Shown here piece after piece: positions 1 to 5,319 of a DNA stretch of 5,326 nt. A program made the position numbers and the translations under genes. Within the stretch, counting starts at the first letter, position 1; the number at the start of each line of letters is the position of its first letter. The notes beneath the pieces are model-generated. The model was not told the origin of the DNA, ran no database searches, and saw only the letters and a list, made by a program, of their open reading frames with translations. Source of the stretch: an uncultured Butyricicoccus sp. (lineage in GTDB: Bacteria; Bacillota; Clostridia; Oscillospirales; Butyricicoccaceae); NCBI GenBank assembly GCA_959018045.1, contig CAUEJN010000087.1:1-5326 (forward strand). The letters run 5' to 3'.

Positions 1-641
1 TCGATCGGCTGTCCCCGGGCTGCGTCTGTTATGAATTTTCTTCGGGTGAGGGACTGCTGTCCTGGCTGGACAAGCATCCCAATACCATCGACCTGCTGTT
101 TCTGGATATCGAAATGGGGCAAATGTCCGGCATGGACGTAGCACGCGCCATTCGCGCACAAGATCAGCACCTGCACATCGTCTTTCTGACCGGTTATGCC
201 GATTACGTCTTTGACGGCTATGCTGTTCGTGCGCTCGATTACCTGCTCAAGCCGCTGTCACTGGACAAGCTCTCCTCTGTGCTGGAACGCGCAGCACACG
301 CGCTGGAAAACGATGCACCCGAAACCTTTTCGGTGCACAACACCGATGGCCTGTTCCGCGTCCCCAAGCGCGATATTCTCTACTGTTACAGCGATCGCCG
401 TCAGGTGCATCTAATCGCACGGACAGCCGAATATACATTTTATGACAAACTCGATCAGGTGGAAGCAGCGCTCGGTGCGGGATTTGTGCGTATCCATCAG
501 CGCTATCTGGTTCGCATCTCGGCCATCGATCGGATTGAGGACAGAGATGTTTTCTTGGGCAATCTGCGCTTGCCCATCAGCCGCGCCAATCGCGCCGCAG
601 TCATGGCTGCCTGTGCCCGCGGTATGTTGGAGGACTTCTGA
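1..641 (+). CDS. LytTR-family response regulator, 5'-truncated
   Basis: This is the C-terminal 212 residues of an AgrA/LytR-type DNA-binding response regulator, read in the frame that starts at base 3. The start codon lies before the window, and I estimate 20 to 30 residues are missing, including the usual acidic pair near the N-terminus. Visible receiver-domain residues (window numbering) are the phospho-acceptor Asp35 in LLFLDIEM (codon 105-107), Thr63 in FLTGY and Lys83 in LLKPL, so the phosphorylation pocket is otherwise intact. A LytTR DNA-binding domain follows from about residue 109, with the typical FVRIHQRYLVRISAI segment. The gene ends with TGA at 639-641, 2 nt before the histidine kinase start, so the two are almost certainly co-transcribed as a cognate pair. 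The protein should be cytoplasmic and should activate genes by binding short direct repeats. I saw no such repeats within the window. The family call is firm; the target genes are unknown. Confidence 0.95.
   Translation, partial: DRLSPGCVCYEFSSGEGLLSWLDKHPNTIDLLFLDIEMGQMSGMDVARAIRAQDQHLHIVFLTGYADYVFDGYAVRALDYLLKPLSLDKLSSVLERAAHALENDAPETFSVHNTDGLFRVPKRDILYCYSDRRQVHLIARTAEYTFYDKLDQVEAALGAGFVRIHQRYLVRISAIDRIEDRDVFLGNLRLPISRANRAAVMAACARGMLEDF
629..633 (+). promoter_or_regulatory. Ribosome binding site of the histidine kinase gene
   Basis: GGAGG lies inside the last codons of the response regulator gene, 10 nt ahead of the ATG at 644. It supports that start and suggests translational coupling between the two genes. 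Confidence 0.75.
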
Positions 642-643
642 AC

Positions 644-1969
644 ATGAGCGTACTCTCTGGTTCTGTATACATCGCACCGCAGTTCTGGTATAAACTCATC
701 ATCGTAGTTGCCTTTGGTCTGCCCAGCGCCATCCTGCTCTGGCGACTTTTGGGCTCGTTCATCCCACAGCGCAAGACCCGAACGGCAGCCATCGTCGGTG
801 TCACCGTCTTTTTTGTCTCGTTCGGTCTCCCCATCTACATCGGAGACCCCAACGTACTCTATTTTTTCCCAGTGTTCTCCGGTGCGCTCCTGTACGTACT
901 GCAAGGTGCACCGCTTCCACGCCTGACCTTCATCCTGAACTTTTTCTGTCTGGCTATTGAACTGGGTGCAATCGTGACCGCGATTGAGCATGCTCGCCCT
1001 TCGGGTATCCTGCTCGCCTATGCGATGCTTCTTGTTTTGATCGTTCTTTTGACTGTCGGTTTCCGCCGCCTGCACCTCTTGCCTGACGAATATCCCGCGC
1101 TGTCCCCGAAGTTGTGGCGCGTCGCTTTTATCATGGCTGTTTTTCCCTTTCTGGTGCTCCTGTTATGCATTGCCATGCCCATCTTTCAGCCTTACTGGGG
1201 CGAATCCCCCTTACAGGACGCGTTTAACTCCTTCTTTATCCTGCAGAGCTTTCTGATGACACCGTTTATTTTGCTCTCGGTTCTGGTCAATCTCTATGTC
1301 GTGCAGCTCTTATCACGACACGAACAGCTTTTACAGGAACAGGCATTGTCCGAGGTCAATCGGGTGTACTACGACCAGCTGGAGCAATCCCAACTAGAGG
1401 TGCGGCGCTTGCGGCATGATCTGGCCAACCACCTGCAAACCATGCAACAATTATCCGGCGATGCCCTGCATCGCTACATCGACGCACTGATCGACACGCC
1501 GGCCATGCAGCCGCGCAGGCGTTATTGTGAAAATCAGATCGTCAATGCCGTCCTGCAAAACAAGTCCGCACGTATCGAACAGTCGGAGATCCAGTCCTCG
1601 TTCTCGGTCTCCCTGCCGAACGATCTGCCCTTGCAGGATATTGACCTGTGCGCACTGTTTGCAAACGGTCTGGACAACGCGATTGAAGCCTGCCTTGTAC
1701 TCCCACCTGATACGCGTCGGCTATCGGTTCGCGCATGCACCGACAAAGGGCTATTTGTCCTGTGTATCCGCAACCGCACGGCAGATTGTTCCCCGCTGCA
1801 GCCGGGTACGCTGCCGCAGAGCACAAAAAAAGACCGTACCAATCACGGTCTGGGGCTGCGCAGCTTGCAGGAGATTACGACACGATATCACGGCGCGATG
1901 ACCTTGCAGCGCACGCACGGCATGTTTGAATTGTTAATCACAATTCCACTGCCGCATGTTATAGATTAA
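644..1969 (+). CDS. AgrC/ComD-type (HPK10) sensor histidine kinase with GHKL ATPase domain
   Basis: This 441-residue membrane histidine kinase should autophosphorylate and pass phosphate to the LytTR regulator encoded just upstream. Hydrophobic stretches at about residues 17-39, 48-66, 70-88, 93-114, 120-140, 157-181 and 196-223 suggest six or seven transmembrane helices, as in peptide-pheromone receptors. A short helical linker rich in Gln and Glu (about 224-252) leads to the phosphorylation motif RRLRHDLANH, with His258 the likely phospho-acceptor. The ATP-binding domain has an N-box (LFANGLDNAIEAC, Asn341 and Asn345) and a G-box HGLGL (401-405). This set, with RHDxxNH in place of a classical H-box, is typical of the HPK10 class that senses secreted peptides in Bacillota. 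The ATG is 2 nt after the regulator's stop and has a GGAGG ribosome binding site. The family is clear. A peptide ligand is inferred from the family, since no peptide gene is visible. Length is normal and no damage is seen. Confidence 0.93.
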   Translation: MSVLSGSVYIAPQFWYKLIIVVAFGLPSAILLWRLLGSFIPQRKTRTAAIVGVTVFFVSFGLPIYIGDPNVLYFFPVFSGALLYVLQGAPLPRLTFILNFFCLAIELGAIVTAIEHARPSGILLAYAMLLVLIVLLTVGFRRLHLLPDEYPALSPKLWRVAFIMAVFPFLVLLLCIAMPIFQPYWGESPLQDAFNSFFILQSFLMTPFILLSVLVNLYVVQLLSRHEQLLQEQALSEVNRVYYDQLEQSQLEVRRLRHDLANHLQTMQQLSGDALHRYIDALIDTPAMQPRRRYCENQIVNAVLQNKSARIEQSEIQSSFSVSLPNDLPLQDIDLCALFANGLDNAIEACLVLPPDTRRLSVRACTDKGLFVLCIRNRTADCSPLQPGTLPQSTKKDRTNHGLGLRSLQEITTRYHGAMTLQRTHGMFELLITIPLPHVID

Positions 1970-2012
1970 AAAAACAGCCCAGTCTCCGCTCGAGATTGGG
2001 CTGCTTGCTTTT
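1968..2012. terminator. Bidirectional intrinsic terminator between the kinase gene and the tRNA
   Basis: Arms at 1975-1986 (CAGCCCAGTCTC) and 1992-2003 (GAGATTGGGCTG) form a 12-bp stem with one G-U pair and a 5-nt loop. On the - strand the stem is followed by seven T residues (complement of the A-run 1968-1974), which is a strong terminator backing up the one behind the tRNA. On the + strand the tail is CTTGCTTTT, weaker but plausible for the two-component operon. The A-run begins inside the kinase stop codon TAA (1967-1969), so coding end and terminator overlap. Confidence 0.85.
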
Positions 2013-2049
2013 GGAGAAAAAGAAAACGGACATCCTTTCGGATGTCCGT
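2012..2049 (-). terminator. Intrinsic terminator directly abutting the tRNA-Arg
   Basis: On the - strand a perfect 10-bp stem (ACGGACATCC, bases 2049-2040, with GGATGTCCGT, 2035-2026) is closed by a GAAA tetraloop (2039-2036). It is followed by a T-rich tail, TTTTCTTTTTC (2025 downwards). The first base of the stem is the terminal A of the tRNA's CCA, so there is no spacer between tRNA and terminator. Confidence 0.9.
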
Positions 2050-2125
2050 GGTACGCCGGAAGGGATTCGAACCCCCGACCTTTTGGTTCGTAGCCAAACA
2101 CTCTATCCAGCTGAGCTACCGGCGC
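2049..2125 (-). tRNA. tRNA-Arg (anticodon ACG)
   Basis: The - strand folds as a complete 77-nt tRNA including an encoded CCA. Acceptor stem GCGCCGG pairs with CCGGCGT. The D-stem is GCTC/GAGT. The anticodon stem TTTGG/CCAAA encloses the loop CTACGAA with anticodon ACG (34-36). The variable loop is AGGTC and the T-arm is GGGGG-TTCGAAT-CCCTT. The discriminator is A73, as expected for arginine. ACG is normally deaminated to ICG and reads CGU, CGC and CGA. The first acceptor pair is G1-U72, and two further G-U pairs sit in the T-stem; the molecule still looks functional. It has its own promoter upstream and two tandem terminators downstream. The + strand of this locus contains an open frame that gives the familiar spurious peptide GIRTPDLLVRSQTLYPAELP, which is a tRNA antisense artefact. 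Confidence 0.97.
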
Positions 2126-2157
2126 ATTTCACAGTGCTGTTCGCTGACTGCTTATAT

Positions 2158-2187
2158 ATAATAGCACGGCAGGATAGGTTTTGTCAA
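2158..2187 (-). promoter_or_regulatory. Sigma-A-type promoter of the tRNA-Arg gene
   Basis: On the - strand a perfect -35 box TTGACA (2187-2182) is followed after 18 nt by TATTAT (2163-2158), one mismatch from TATAAT. Transcription should begin near 2150, giving a leader of about 25 nt before the tRNA. The promoter begins only about 40 nt after the peptidase stop codon, so the tRNA may also receive read-through from that gene. Confidence 0.8.
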
Positions 2188-2228
2188 CAAGTTTTTTCTG
2201 TAAACTTCAAAATTTTTTTGAGTTCATC

Positions 2229-3476
2229 TTAACCAATCAGGCTGCGGTAATATGCCTCGTCTCCGGTATTGCCGACCGCACAGATAGATGCCTGATCGAA
2301 GCGGAACACTTCATTTGCCAGTGCACGTACCTGATCGGCCGTGACCGCATCATAGGCCGCGACCAATTCGTCCGAGCTGATGATATGGTCGGTAAACAGT
2401 TCGTAGCGTCCCAGATGATGCATGCGGGCGTTGGTACTCTCAAGACCCATGAGCAGATTGCTCTTAAGCTGTTCGCGGCATCGGCTGAGCTCCTCGCGGG
2501 TCGGGCCCTCTGCGCAAAAGTCACGCAGCACATTACAAATGAGCTTTGCCGCTTTGGCCTCGTCCTCCTGTCCCAATCCGACATAAATCGAGAACATGCC
2601 GGTGTCTACATGGCTGGACGGGAAAGAATAGATCGAATAGCACATACCATTGCGCTCACGTACGGTCTGGAACAGGCGCGAAGACATGCCGCCGCCGATG
2701 ATTGCATTCATAAGCTGGTATGCGTAGCGCTTATCGTCCAGCAGCGGCAAGCCCGGAAATCCCAAGCACAGGTGATTCTGCTCAATCTCCTTGGGACGAA
2801 TTACGACACGCGGCTGATAGCGTGCAGGCTCGATCTGGTTGCGTCCACTTCCCTGCATCTCGCCAAAAAGCTCACAGATATAGTCCAGATCGGCATCGCT
2901 GAAGCTGCCCGACAGGGCGATGACCGTATCTTCCGGGTGATAATTCTTTCTGACGTAATCGTGCAGCGCCTTGGAATCCATGCGTGCAAGGGTTTCCCCT
3001 GTACCCAGAATGGGTCGACCAAGCGCAGTTCCTTCATAGCAAGCCTCAAACAGCTTCTCGGTTGCGACATCCTCGGGGGTATCCTCGTACATGTCGATTT
3101 CTTCCAGAACGACACCGCGCTCGAGTTCGATGTCCTCATCGGCAAAGCTGGAGCACAGGAACATATCGGCCAGCAGCTCGGCTGCCGTATGTAAATGGGT
3201 GTCGAGCACCTTCATATAGTAACAGGTGCAATCCTTGGTCGTAAACGCGTTGGACTGTCCGCCCATCGCATCCATCATCGACGCGATATGCCGCGCGGTA
3301 CGCTTCTCGGTGCCCTTAAAGATCATATGCTCAATGAAGTGCGAGATACCATTCTGCTCGGCGCTCTCAAACCGGCTGCCGTTTCCAATCCACACGCCAA
3401 TCGCAGCTGACCGGACGTGGTCAATGCGCTCGGCGACTACACGCACGCCGTTGCGCAGGGTAATTTTCTGATACAT
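2229..3476 (-). CDS. M16B (pitrilysin-like / processing-peptidase-like) zinc metalloprotease
   Basis: This 415-residue protein is a complete M16B peptidase, the family of mitochondrial processing peptidase beta and Bacillus MlpA (YmxG), and its length is normal for the family. The inverted zinc motif HFIEH is at residues 46-50: His46 and His50 bind zinc and Glu49 is the catalytic base. The third ligand is in VVLEEIDMY, most likely Glu126 by its spacing from His50. A second structural domain follows, with the conserved GGGMSSRLFQTVRERNGMCY segment (261-280) that carries the family's Arg/Tyr substrate-binding residues. All catalytic residues are present, so the enzyme should be active. No signal peptide or membrane segment is seen, so it is probably cytoplasmic, where relatives degrade peptides as homodimers. 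The ATG at 3476 is supported by GGTGGAG 8 nt upstream. It is transcribed alone from its own promoter, with the tRNA gene 103 nt downstream. The physiological substrate cannot be read from the sequence. Confidence 0.95.
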   Translation of the reverse strand: MYQKITLRNGVRVVAERIDHVRSAAIGVWIGNGSRFESAEQNGISHFIEHMIFKGTEKRTARHIASMMDAMGGQSNAFTTKDCTCYYMKVLDTHLHTAAELLADMFLCSSFADEDIELERGVVLEEIDMYEDTPEDVATEKLFEACYEGTALGRPILGTGETLARMDSKALHDYVRKNYHPEDTVIALSGSFSDADLDYICELFGEMQGSGRNQIEPARYQPRVVIRPKEIEQNHLCLGFPGLPLLDDKRYAYQLMNAIIGGGMSSRLFQTVRERNGMCYSIYSFPSSHVDTGMFSIYVGLGQEDEAKAAKLICNVLRDFCAEGPTREELSRCREQLKSNLLMGLESTNARMHHLGRYELFTDHIISSDELVAAYDAVTADQVRALANEVFRFDQASICAVGNTGDEAYYRSLIG

Positions 3477-3484
3477 AATTTAAA

Positions 3485-3491
3485 CTCCACC
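3485..3491 (-). promoter_or_regulatory. Ribosome binding site of the M16 peptidase gene
   Basis: GGTGGAG on the - strand ends 8 nt before the ATG at 3476 and fixes that start. It lies only 5 nt downstream of a leader hairpin. Confidence 0.75.
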
Positions 3492-3496
3492 GTTCC

Positions 3497-3521
3497 AAAC
3501 ATCCGACCGATTCGAATGTTT
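3497..3521 (-). promoter_or_regulatory. Hairpin in the leader of the M16 peptidase mRNA
   Basis: On the - strand AAACATTCGA (3521-3512) pairs with TCGGATGTTT (3506-3497) through a 5-nt loop, giving 10 bp with one G-U pair. It sits between the predicted transcription start (about 3534) and the ribosome binding site and has no T-run after it, so it is not an intrinsic terminator in the direction of the gene. It could affect mRNA stability or translation. The pairing is seen directly; a role is inference. Confidence 0.45.
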
Positions 3522-3540
3522 TCATCTATTTTCTGTTTTT

Positions 3541-3549
3541 ATTATAGCA
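3541..3549 (-). promoter_or_regulatory. Extended -10 promoter of the M16 peptidase gene
   Basis: On the - strand TGCTATAAT (3549-3541) is a perfect TATAAT preceded by the TGn extension. The hexamer 17 nt upstream, TTCCTT (3569-3564), is a poor -35 box, as is common for extended -10 promoters. The predicted start near 3534 gives a leader of roughly 57 nt. Confidence 0.75.
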
Positions 3550-3608
3550 TATCGCACCGTAAGAAGGAACAGGAATTTGTATCAGACCTGTGCACAAACT
3601 GGTTAGAA

Positions 3609-3643
3609 TGGAAAAGCGGCCATCCCGCAAAGGACAGCCGCTT
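3609..3643 (-). terminator. Intrinsic terminator of the sigma/anti-sigma operon
   Basis: On the - strand AAGCGGCTGTCC (3643-3632) pairs with GGATGGCCGCTT (3625-3614) around a 6-nt loop. This gives a 12-bp stem with two central G-U pairs, followed by TTTTCCATTCT. It lies about 19 nt after the stop of the membrane protein gene and insulates the peptidase promoter downstream. Confidence 0.8.
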
Positions 3644-3662
3644 GCAATATTGAGTCTATGGT

Positions 3663-4718
3663 TTACTGCGCAGTCACCGGCAGCGTAACATCGCCTACTG
3701 TGACCGATTCCACATCATCAAGGTTATAAATGGCACGCTCATAGCATCCGCTGAGGGTAAACGACCGGTCATACATATTGGCCGAGCCGCCGGCATAGGT
3801 GCCCAGATCGACGGTCTCGCCGCTCTTGAGTGTCATCACCACTGGGACATCGCGCATCCGACGGAACAGAGAATCCTCCGGCTCACGTCCGCTTGCTGCC
3901 TCGTAGTTGTCTGCCATCTGCTGGGTTTCCGCATTGAATGCTTCGTAATACCCGCTCACACGGAAGCCAACCGGCGACAGTCTGACCTCAGTCACAGTTG
4001 CCGTACCGGCATCGGTCACAACCTGCACGGGGTCTGTCAGCAATTCCACGCTGCTATCCTCATACTGGACATCAAAGCGCAGGTTCCAGCTTCCCTCAAT
4101 CACCTGCTGCACGTCTCCGGTCTGGCTGTCATACATGGTCAGATCGGCAAGCGTCGCCTTGGCAGAGCCCATAGGAATGCTTCCATCGTCCACCGTGATC
4201 TGTTCTACGTACTGAATCTGATTGTCGTTCGGGTCTTCATCGACGAACCACGCGCCGCCATGGCTGCCGCCCAGATGGTTGAGGCTAACCGTCGCCTCAC
4301 CAAACGACAGTGTCTTAGCGCCCGTGACATCCCAGTTGCTACCGTCGTCCTTGGTCAAGGTAAACACAACATTCAGATTGTGTTCATCACCCAAAATCGC
4401 ATCGGCCGTAACCGTAATACCCGCATCGGTATCCGAAACGCCCAGTGGCTTGCCGATCTTGTCGATGATCTCGGTCTGTTCGGTGCCGAAAATCGCAGAG
4501 AATGCATCACTCGCCAGACCACTGTACACCGCACCTGCGCCCATGGACATCACAGCCGCAACCACTGCGATTGCAGCAACCGTGCGTCCAATCGGACGGC
4601 GGCGCTTTTGGGGCTGCACCGGCTCGAGCTGGGCGCGCATCAGACGGTCTACCATGTTTTCTTTCTGTTCCTCGGAAAAATGCAGCTCACTCAGCATATC
4701 TTTATACTCCTTGTTCAC
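3663..4718 (-). CDS. DUF4179-type single-pass membrane protein, probable anti-sigma factor
   Basis: This 351-residue protein is encoded directly behind an ECF sigma gene. The N-terminal 45 residues are helical and charged and end in a basic stretch (KKxxxx-type, here QKRRRPIGR) that should stay in the cytoplasm. One transmembrane helix follows at about 46-65 (TVAAIAVVAAVMSMGAGAVY). The rest, about 285 residues, is rich in beta-type segments with many Asp, Thr and Gly and should face outward. This layout fits the DUF4179 family of Bacillota, found next to sigma factors. From the context I infer that the N-terminus binds the sigma factor and the outer part senses a stimulus. I see no zinc-binding HxxxCxxC motif. 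The GTG start at 4718 overlaps the sigma gene by 17 nt and has GGGAGGG 7 nt upstream. An in-frame ATG at 4697 with AAGGAG 9 nt upstream is a real alternative and would shorten the protein by 7 residues. The anti-sigma role is likely but not proven; the signal is unknown. Confidence 0.82.
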   Translation of the reverse strand: MNKEYKDMLSELHFSEEQKENMVDRLMRAQLEPVQPQKRRRPIGRTVAAIAVVAAVMSMGAGAVYSGLASDAFSAIFGTEQTEIIDKIGKPLGVSDTDAGITVTADAILGDEHNLNVVFTLTKDDGSNWDVTGAKTLSFGEATVSLNHLGGSHGGAWFVDEDPNDNQIQYVEQITVDDGSIPMGSAKATLADLTMYDSQTGDVQQVIEGSWNLRFDVQYEDSSVELLTDPVQVVTDAGTATVTEVRLSPVGFRVSGYYEAFNAETQQMADNYEAASGREPEDSLFRRMRDVPVVMTLKSGETVDLGTYAGGSANMYDRSFTLSGCYERAIYNLDDVESVTVGDVTLPVTAQ

Positions 4719-5196
4719 AGGTCTTCCCTCCCAGTAGGATTCTCAGTTTGCCGCGTGCGCGGTCAATGCGGGTGTTGATGGTTGCCGGACGTTCTCCCAA
4801 CATTTCGGCAATCTCGTGGGTCTTATAGCCCTCGTAATAGTGCAGATACAGCGGAATGCGGTACTTATCCGGCAGTGACTGCACCGCAGTCATCAGGCTG
4901 TCATCCTGCATTTCGGGTGCTGCGACCTCGGCGCAGGCTTCCATGTTGCATGTTCGCGTGCGCCAGCCACTCTTGAGCACATCCTTGCAGGCGTTGACAG
5001 CGGTGCGGATGATCCATGCCTTTTCATGCTCTCGGTCGCTGAATTTCTGCCCTGCGGTCAGGTATTTGAGAAAGACCGTCTGACAGATATCCTCCGCGTC
5101 GTGTGTGGATTTGAGGTAAGTATAACTGAGTCGCAAAATCAGGTCGGAATAGGTATAAACCAAGTATTCCGCCTGCGTGCGGTCGAATGACTCCAT
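4702..5196 (-). CDS. ECF-type RNA polymerase sigma-70 factor
   Basis: This 164-residue protein has the usual two-domain layout of ECF sigma factors. Region 2 covers about residues 8-77 and includes the core-binding segment DAEDICQTVFLKYL (33-46) and the promoter -10 recognition segment WIIRTAVNACKDVLKS (61-76). After a variable linker, region 4 runs from about 100 to 156: LPDKYRIPLYLHYYEGY, then the helix-turn-helix HEIAEMLGERPATINTRIDRAR that reads the -35 element. It should redirect RNA polymerase to a small regulon, held in check by the membrane protein whose gene overlaps its 3' end by 17 nt. I chose the ATG at 5196 because AAGGAG lies 9 nt upstream and the protein then begins where ECF factors normally do. 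The frame stays open up to an ATG at 5301, but the extra 35 residues do not resemble a sigma N-terminus and that start has no comparable ribosome binding site. The family is certain; subgroup and regulon are unknown. Confidence 0.94.
   Translation of the reverse strand: MESFDRTQAEYLVYTYSDLILRLSYTYLKSTHDAEDICQTVFLKYLTAGQKFSDREHEKAWIIRTAVNACKDVLKSGWRTRTCNMEACAEVAAPEMQDDSLMTAVQSLPDKYRIPLYLHYYEGYKTHEIAEMLGERPATINTRIDRARGKLRILLGGKTCEQGV
4707..4712 (-). promoter_or_regulatory. Internal ribosome binding site candidate for the alternative ATG start of the anti-sigma gene
   Basis: AAGGAG on the - strand lies 9 nt before the in-frame ATG at 4697. It overlaps codons 3 to 4 of the GTG-initiated reading and ends just before the sigma stop codon TAA (4704-4702). 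Confidence 0.45.
4726..4732 (-). promoter_or_regulatory. Ribosome binding site for the GTG start of the anti-sigma gene
   Basis: GGGAGGG on the - strand lies 7 nt before the GTG at 4718, inside the last codons of the sigma gene. It supports the GTG start and coupled translation of the pair. The same bases encode two glycines of the sigma factor tail. Confidence 0.6.
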
Positions 5197-5205
5197 AGGA
5201 TTTGT

Positions 5206-5211
5206 CTCCTT
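5206..5211 (-). promoter_or_regulatory. Ribosome binding site deciding the sigma factor start
   Basis: AAGGAG on the - strand lies 9 nt before the ATG at 5196. It favours this start over the upstream in-frame ATG at 5301. Confidence 0.8.
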
Positions 5212-5219
5212 CCCAGCGT

Positions 5220-5242
5220 GCCCGTTTGACCTAGGATCGGGC
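5220..5242 (-). promoter_or_regulatory. Small inverted repeat in the sigma factor leader
   Basis: GCCCG (5242-5238) and CGGGC (5224-5220) on the - strand form 5 G-C pairs around a 13-nt loop that contains the palindrome CCTAGG. It lies 8 nt upstream of the ribosome binding site. It could be a weak leader hairpin or an operator, and the pairing is short enough to be chance. Confidence 0.25.
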
Positions 5243-5294
5243 TTTTGATCGCTTTCACCTACAATACGAGCCGGAAGCGGGGACTCTCTCGCAA

Positions 5295-5319
5295 GGAACA
5301 TGATACACTTTGCGGCGTC
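5295..5319 (+). promoter_or_regulatory. Candidate ECF-sigma promoter pointing out of the window
   Basis: GGAAC (5295-5299) and CGTC (5316-5319) on the + strand are separated by exactly 16 nt. This matches the general pattern of ECF promoters: an AAC-containing -35 box, about 16 nt, then a CGT-type -10 box. It is divergent from the sigma gene and would drive a gene beyond the right edge. Two short motifs can match by chance, so this is a candidate only. Confidence 0.4.
5300..5305 (-). promoter_or_regulatory. Possible -10 box for the sigma/anti-sigma operon
   Basis: TATCAT on the - strand (5305-5300) is one mismatch from TATAAT and would give a start near 5293 and a leader of about 97 nt. The matching -35 box would lie at or beyond the right end of the window, where only CCCA can be seen, so the promoter cannot be confirmed. 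No better promoter was found closer to the gene. Confidence 0.25.

Noticed and set aside
503..1075. 190-codon open frame on the - strand
   Set aside because: It runs antisense across the regulator/kinase junction, with a composition typical of a shadow frame. Both sense genes are strongly supported.
2201..2226. A+T-rich imperfect hairpin after the peptidase stop codon
   Set aside because: About 11 pairs with a bulge, nearly all A-T, and no T-run follows on the - strand. It is unlikely to terminate, and read-through into the tRNA remains possible.
1996..2232. Open frame on the + strand containing GIRTPDLLVRSQTLYPAELP
   Set aside because: This is the well-known false protein produced by translating the antisense of a tRNA gene. 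The bases fold as tRNA-Arg and its terminator on the other strand.
2181..3194. 337-codon open frame on the + strand
   Set aside because: It is an antisense shadow of the M16 peptidase gene, which has all catalytic motifs, a good start and a promoter. The antisense product resembles no family I know.
4222..4778. Two open frames of about 170 codons on the + strand
   Set aside because: They lie antisense to the anti-sigma gene and the sigma gene end, lack good ribosome binding sites and read as low-quality protein.
5260..5265. TACAAT on the + strand as a -10 box
   Set aside because: There is no acceptable -35 box at 16 to 18 nt and no TGn extension.
5264..5278. 15-nt exact match to the spacer of the E. 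coli lac promoter (ATACGAGCCGGAAGC as read on the + strand)
   Set aside because: I considered vector sequence at the contig end, but the flanks differ from lac on both sides and the upstream sequence runs smoothly into the sigma gene. The -35 position is also poor, so it is probably chance.
5197..5301. 35-residue N-terminal extension of the sigma factor from an ATG at 5301
   Set aside because: The extension has no sigma-like sequence, while the ATG at 5196 has AAGGAG at 9 nt and gives the normal ECF length.
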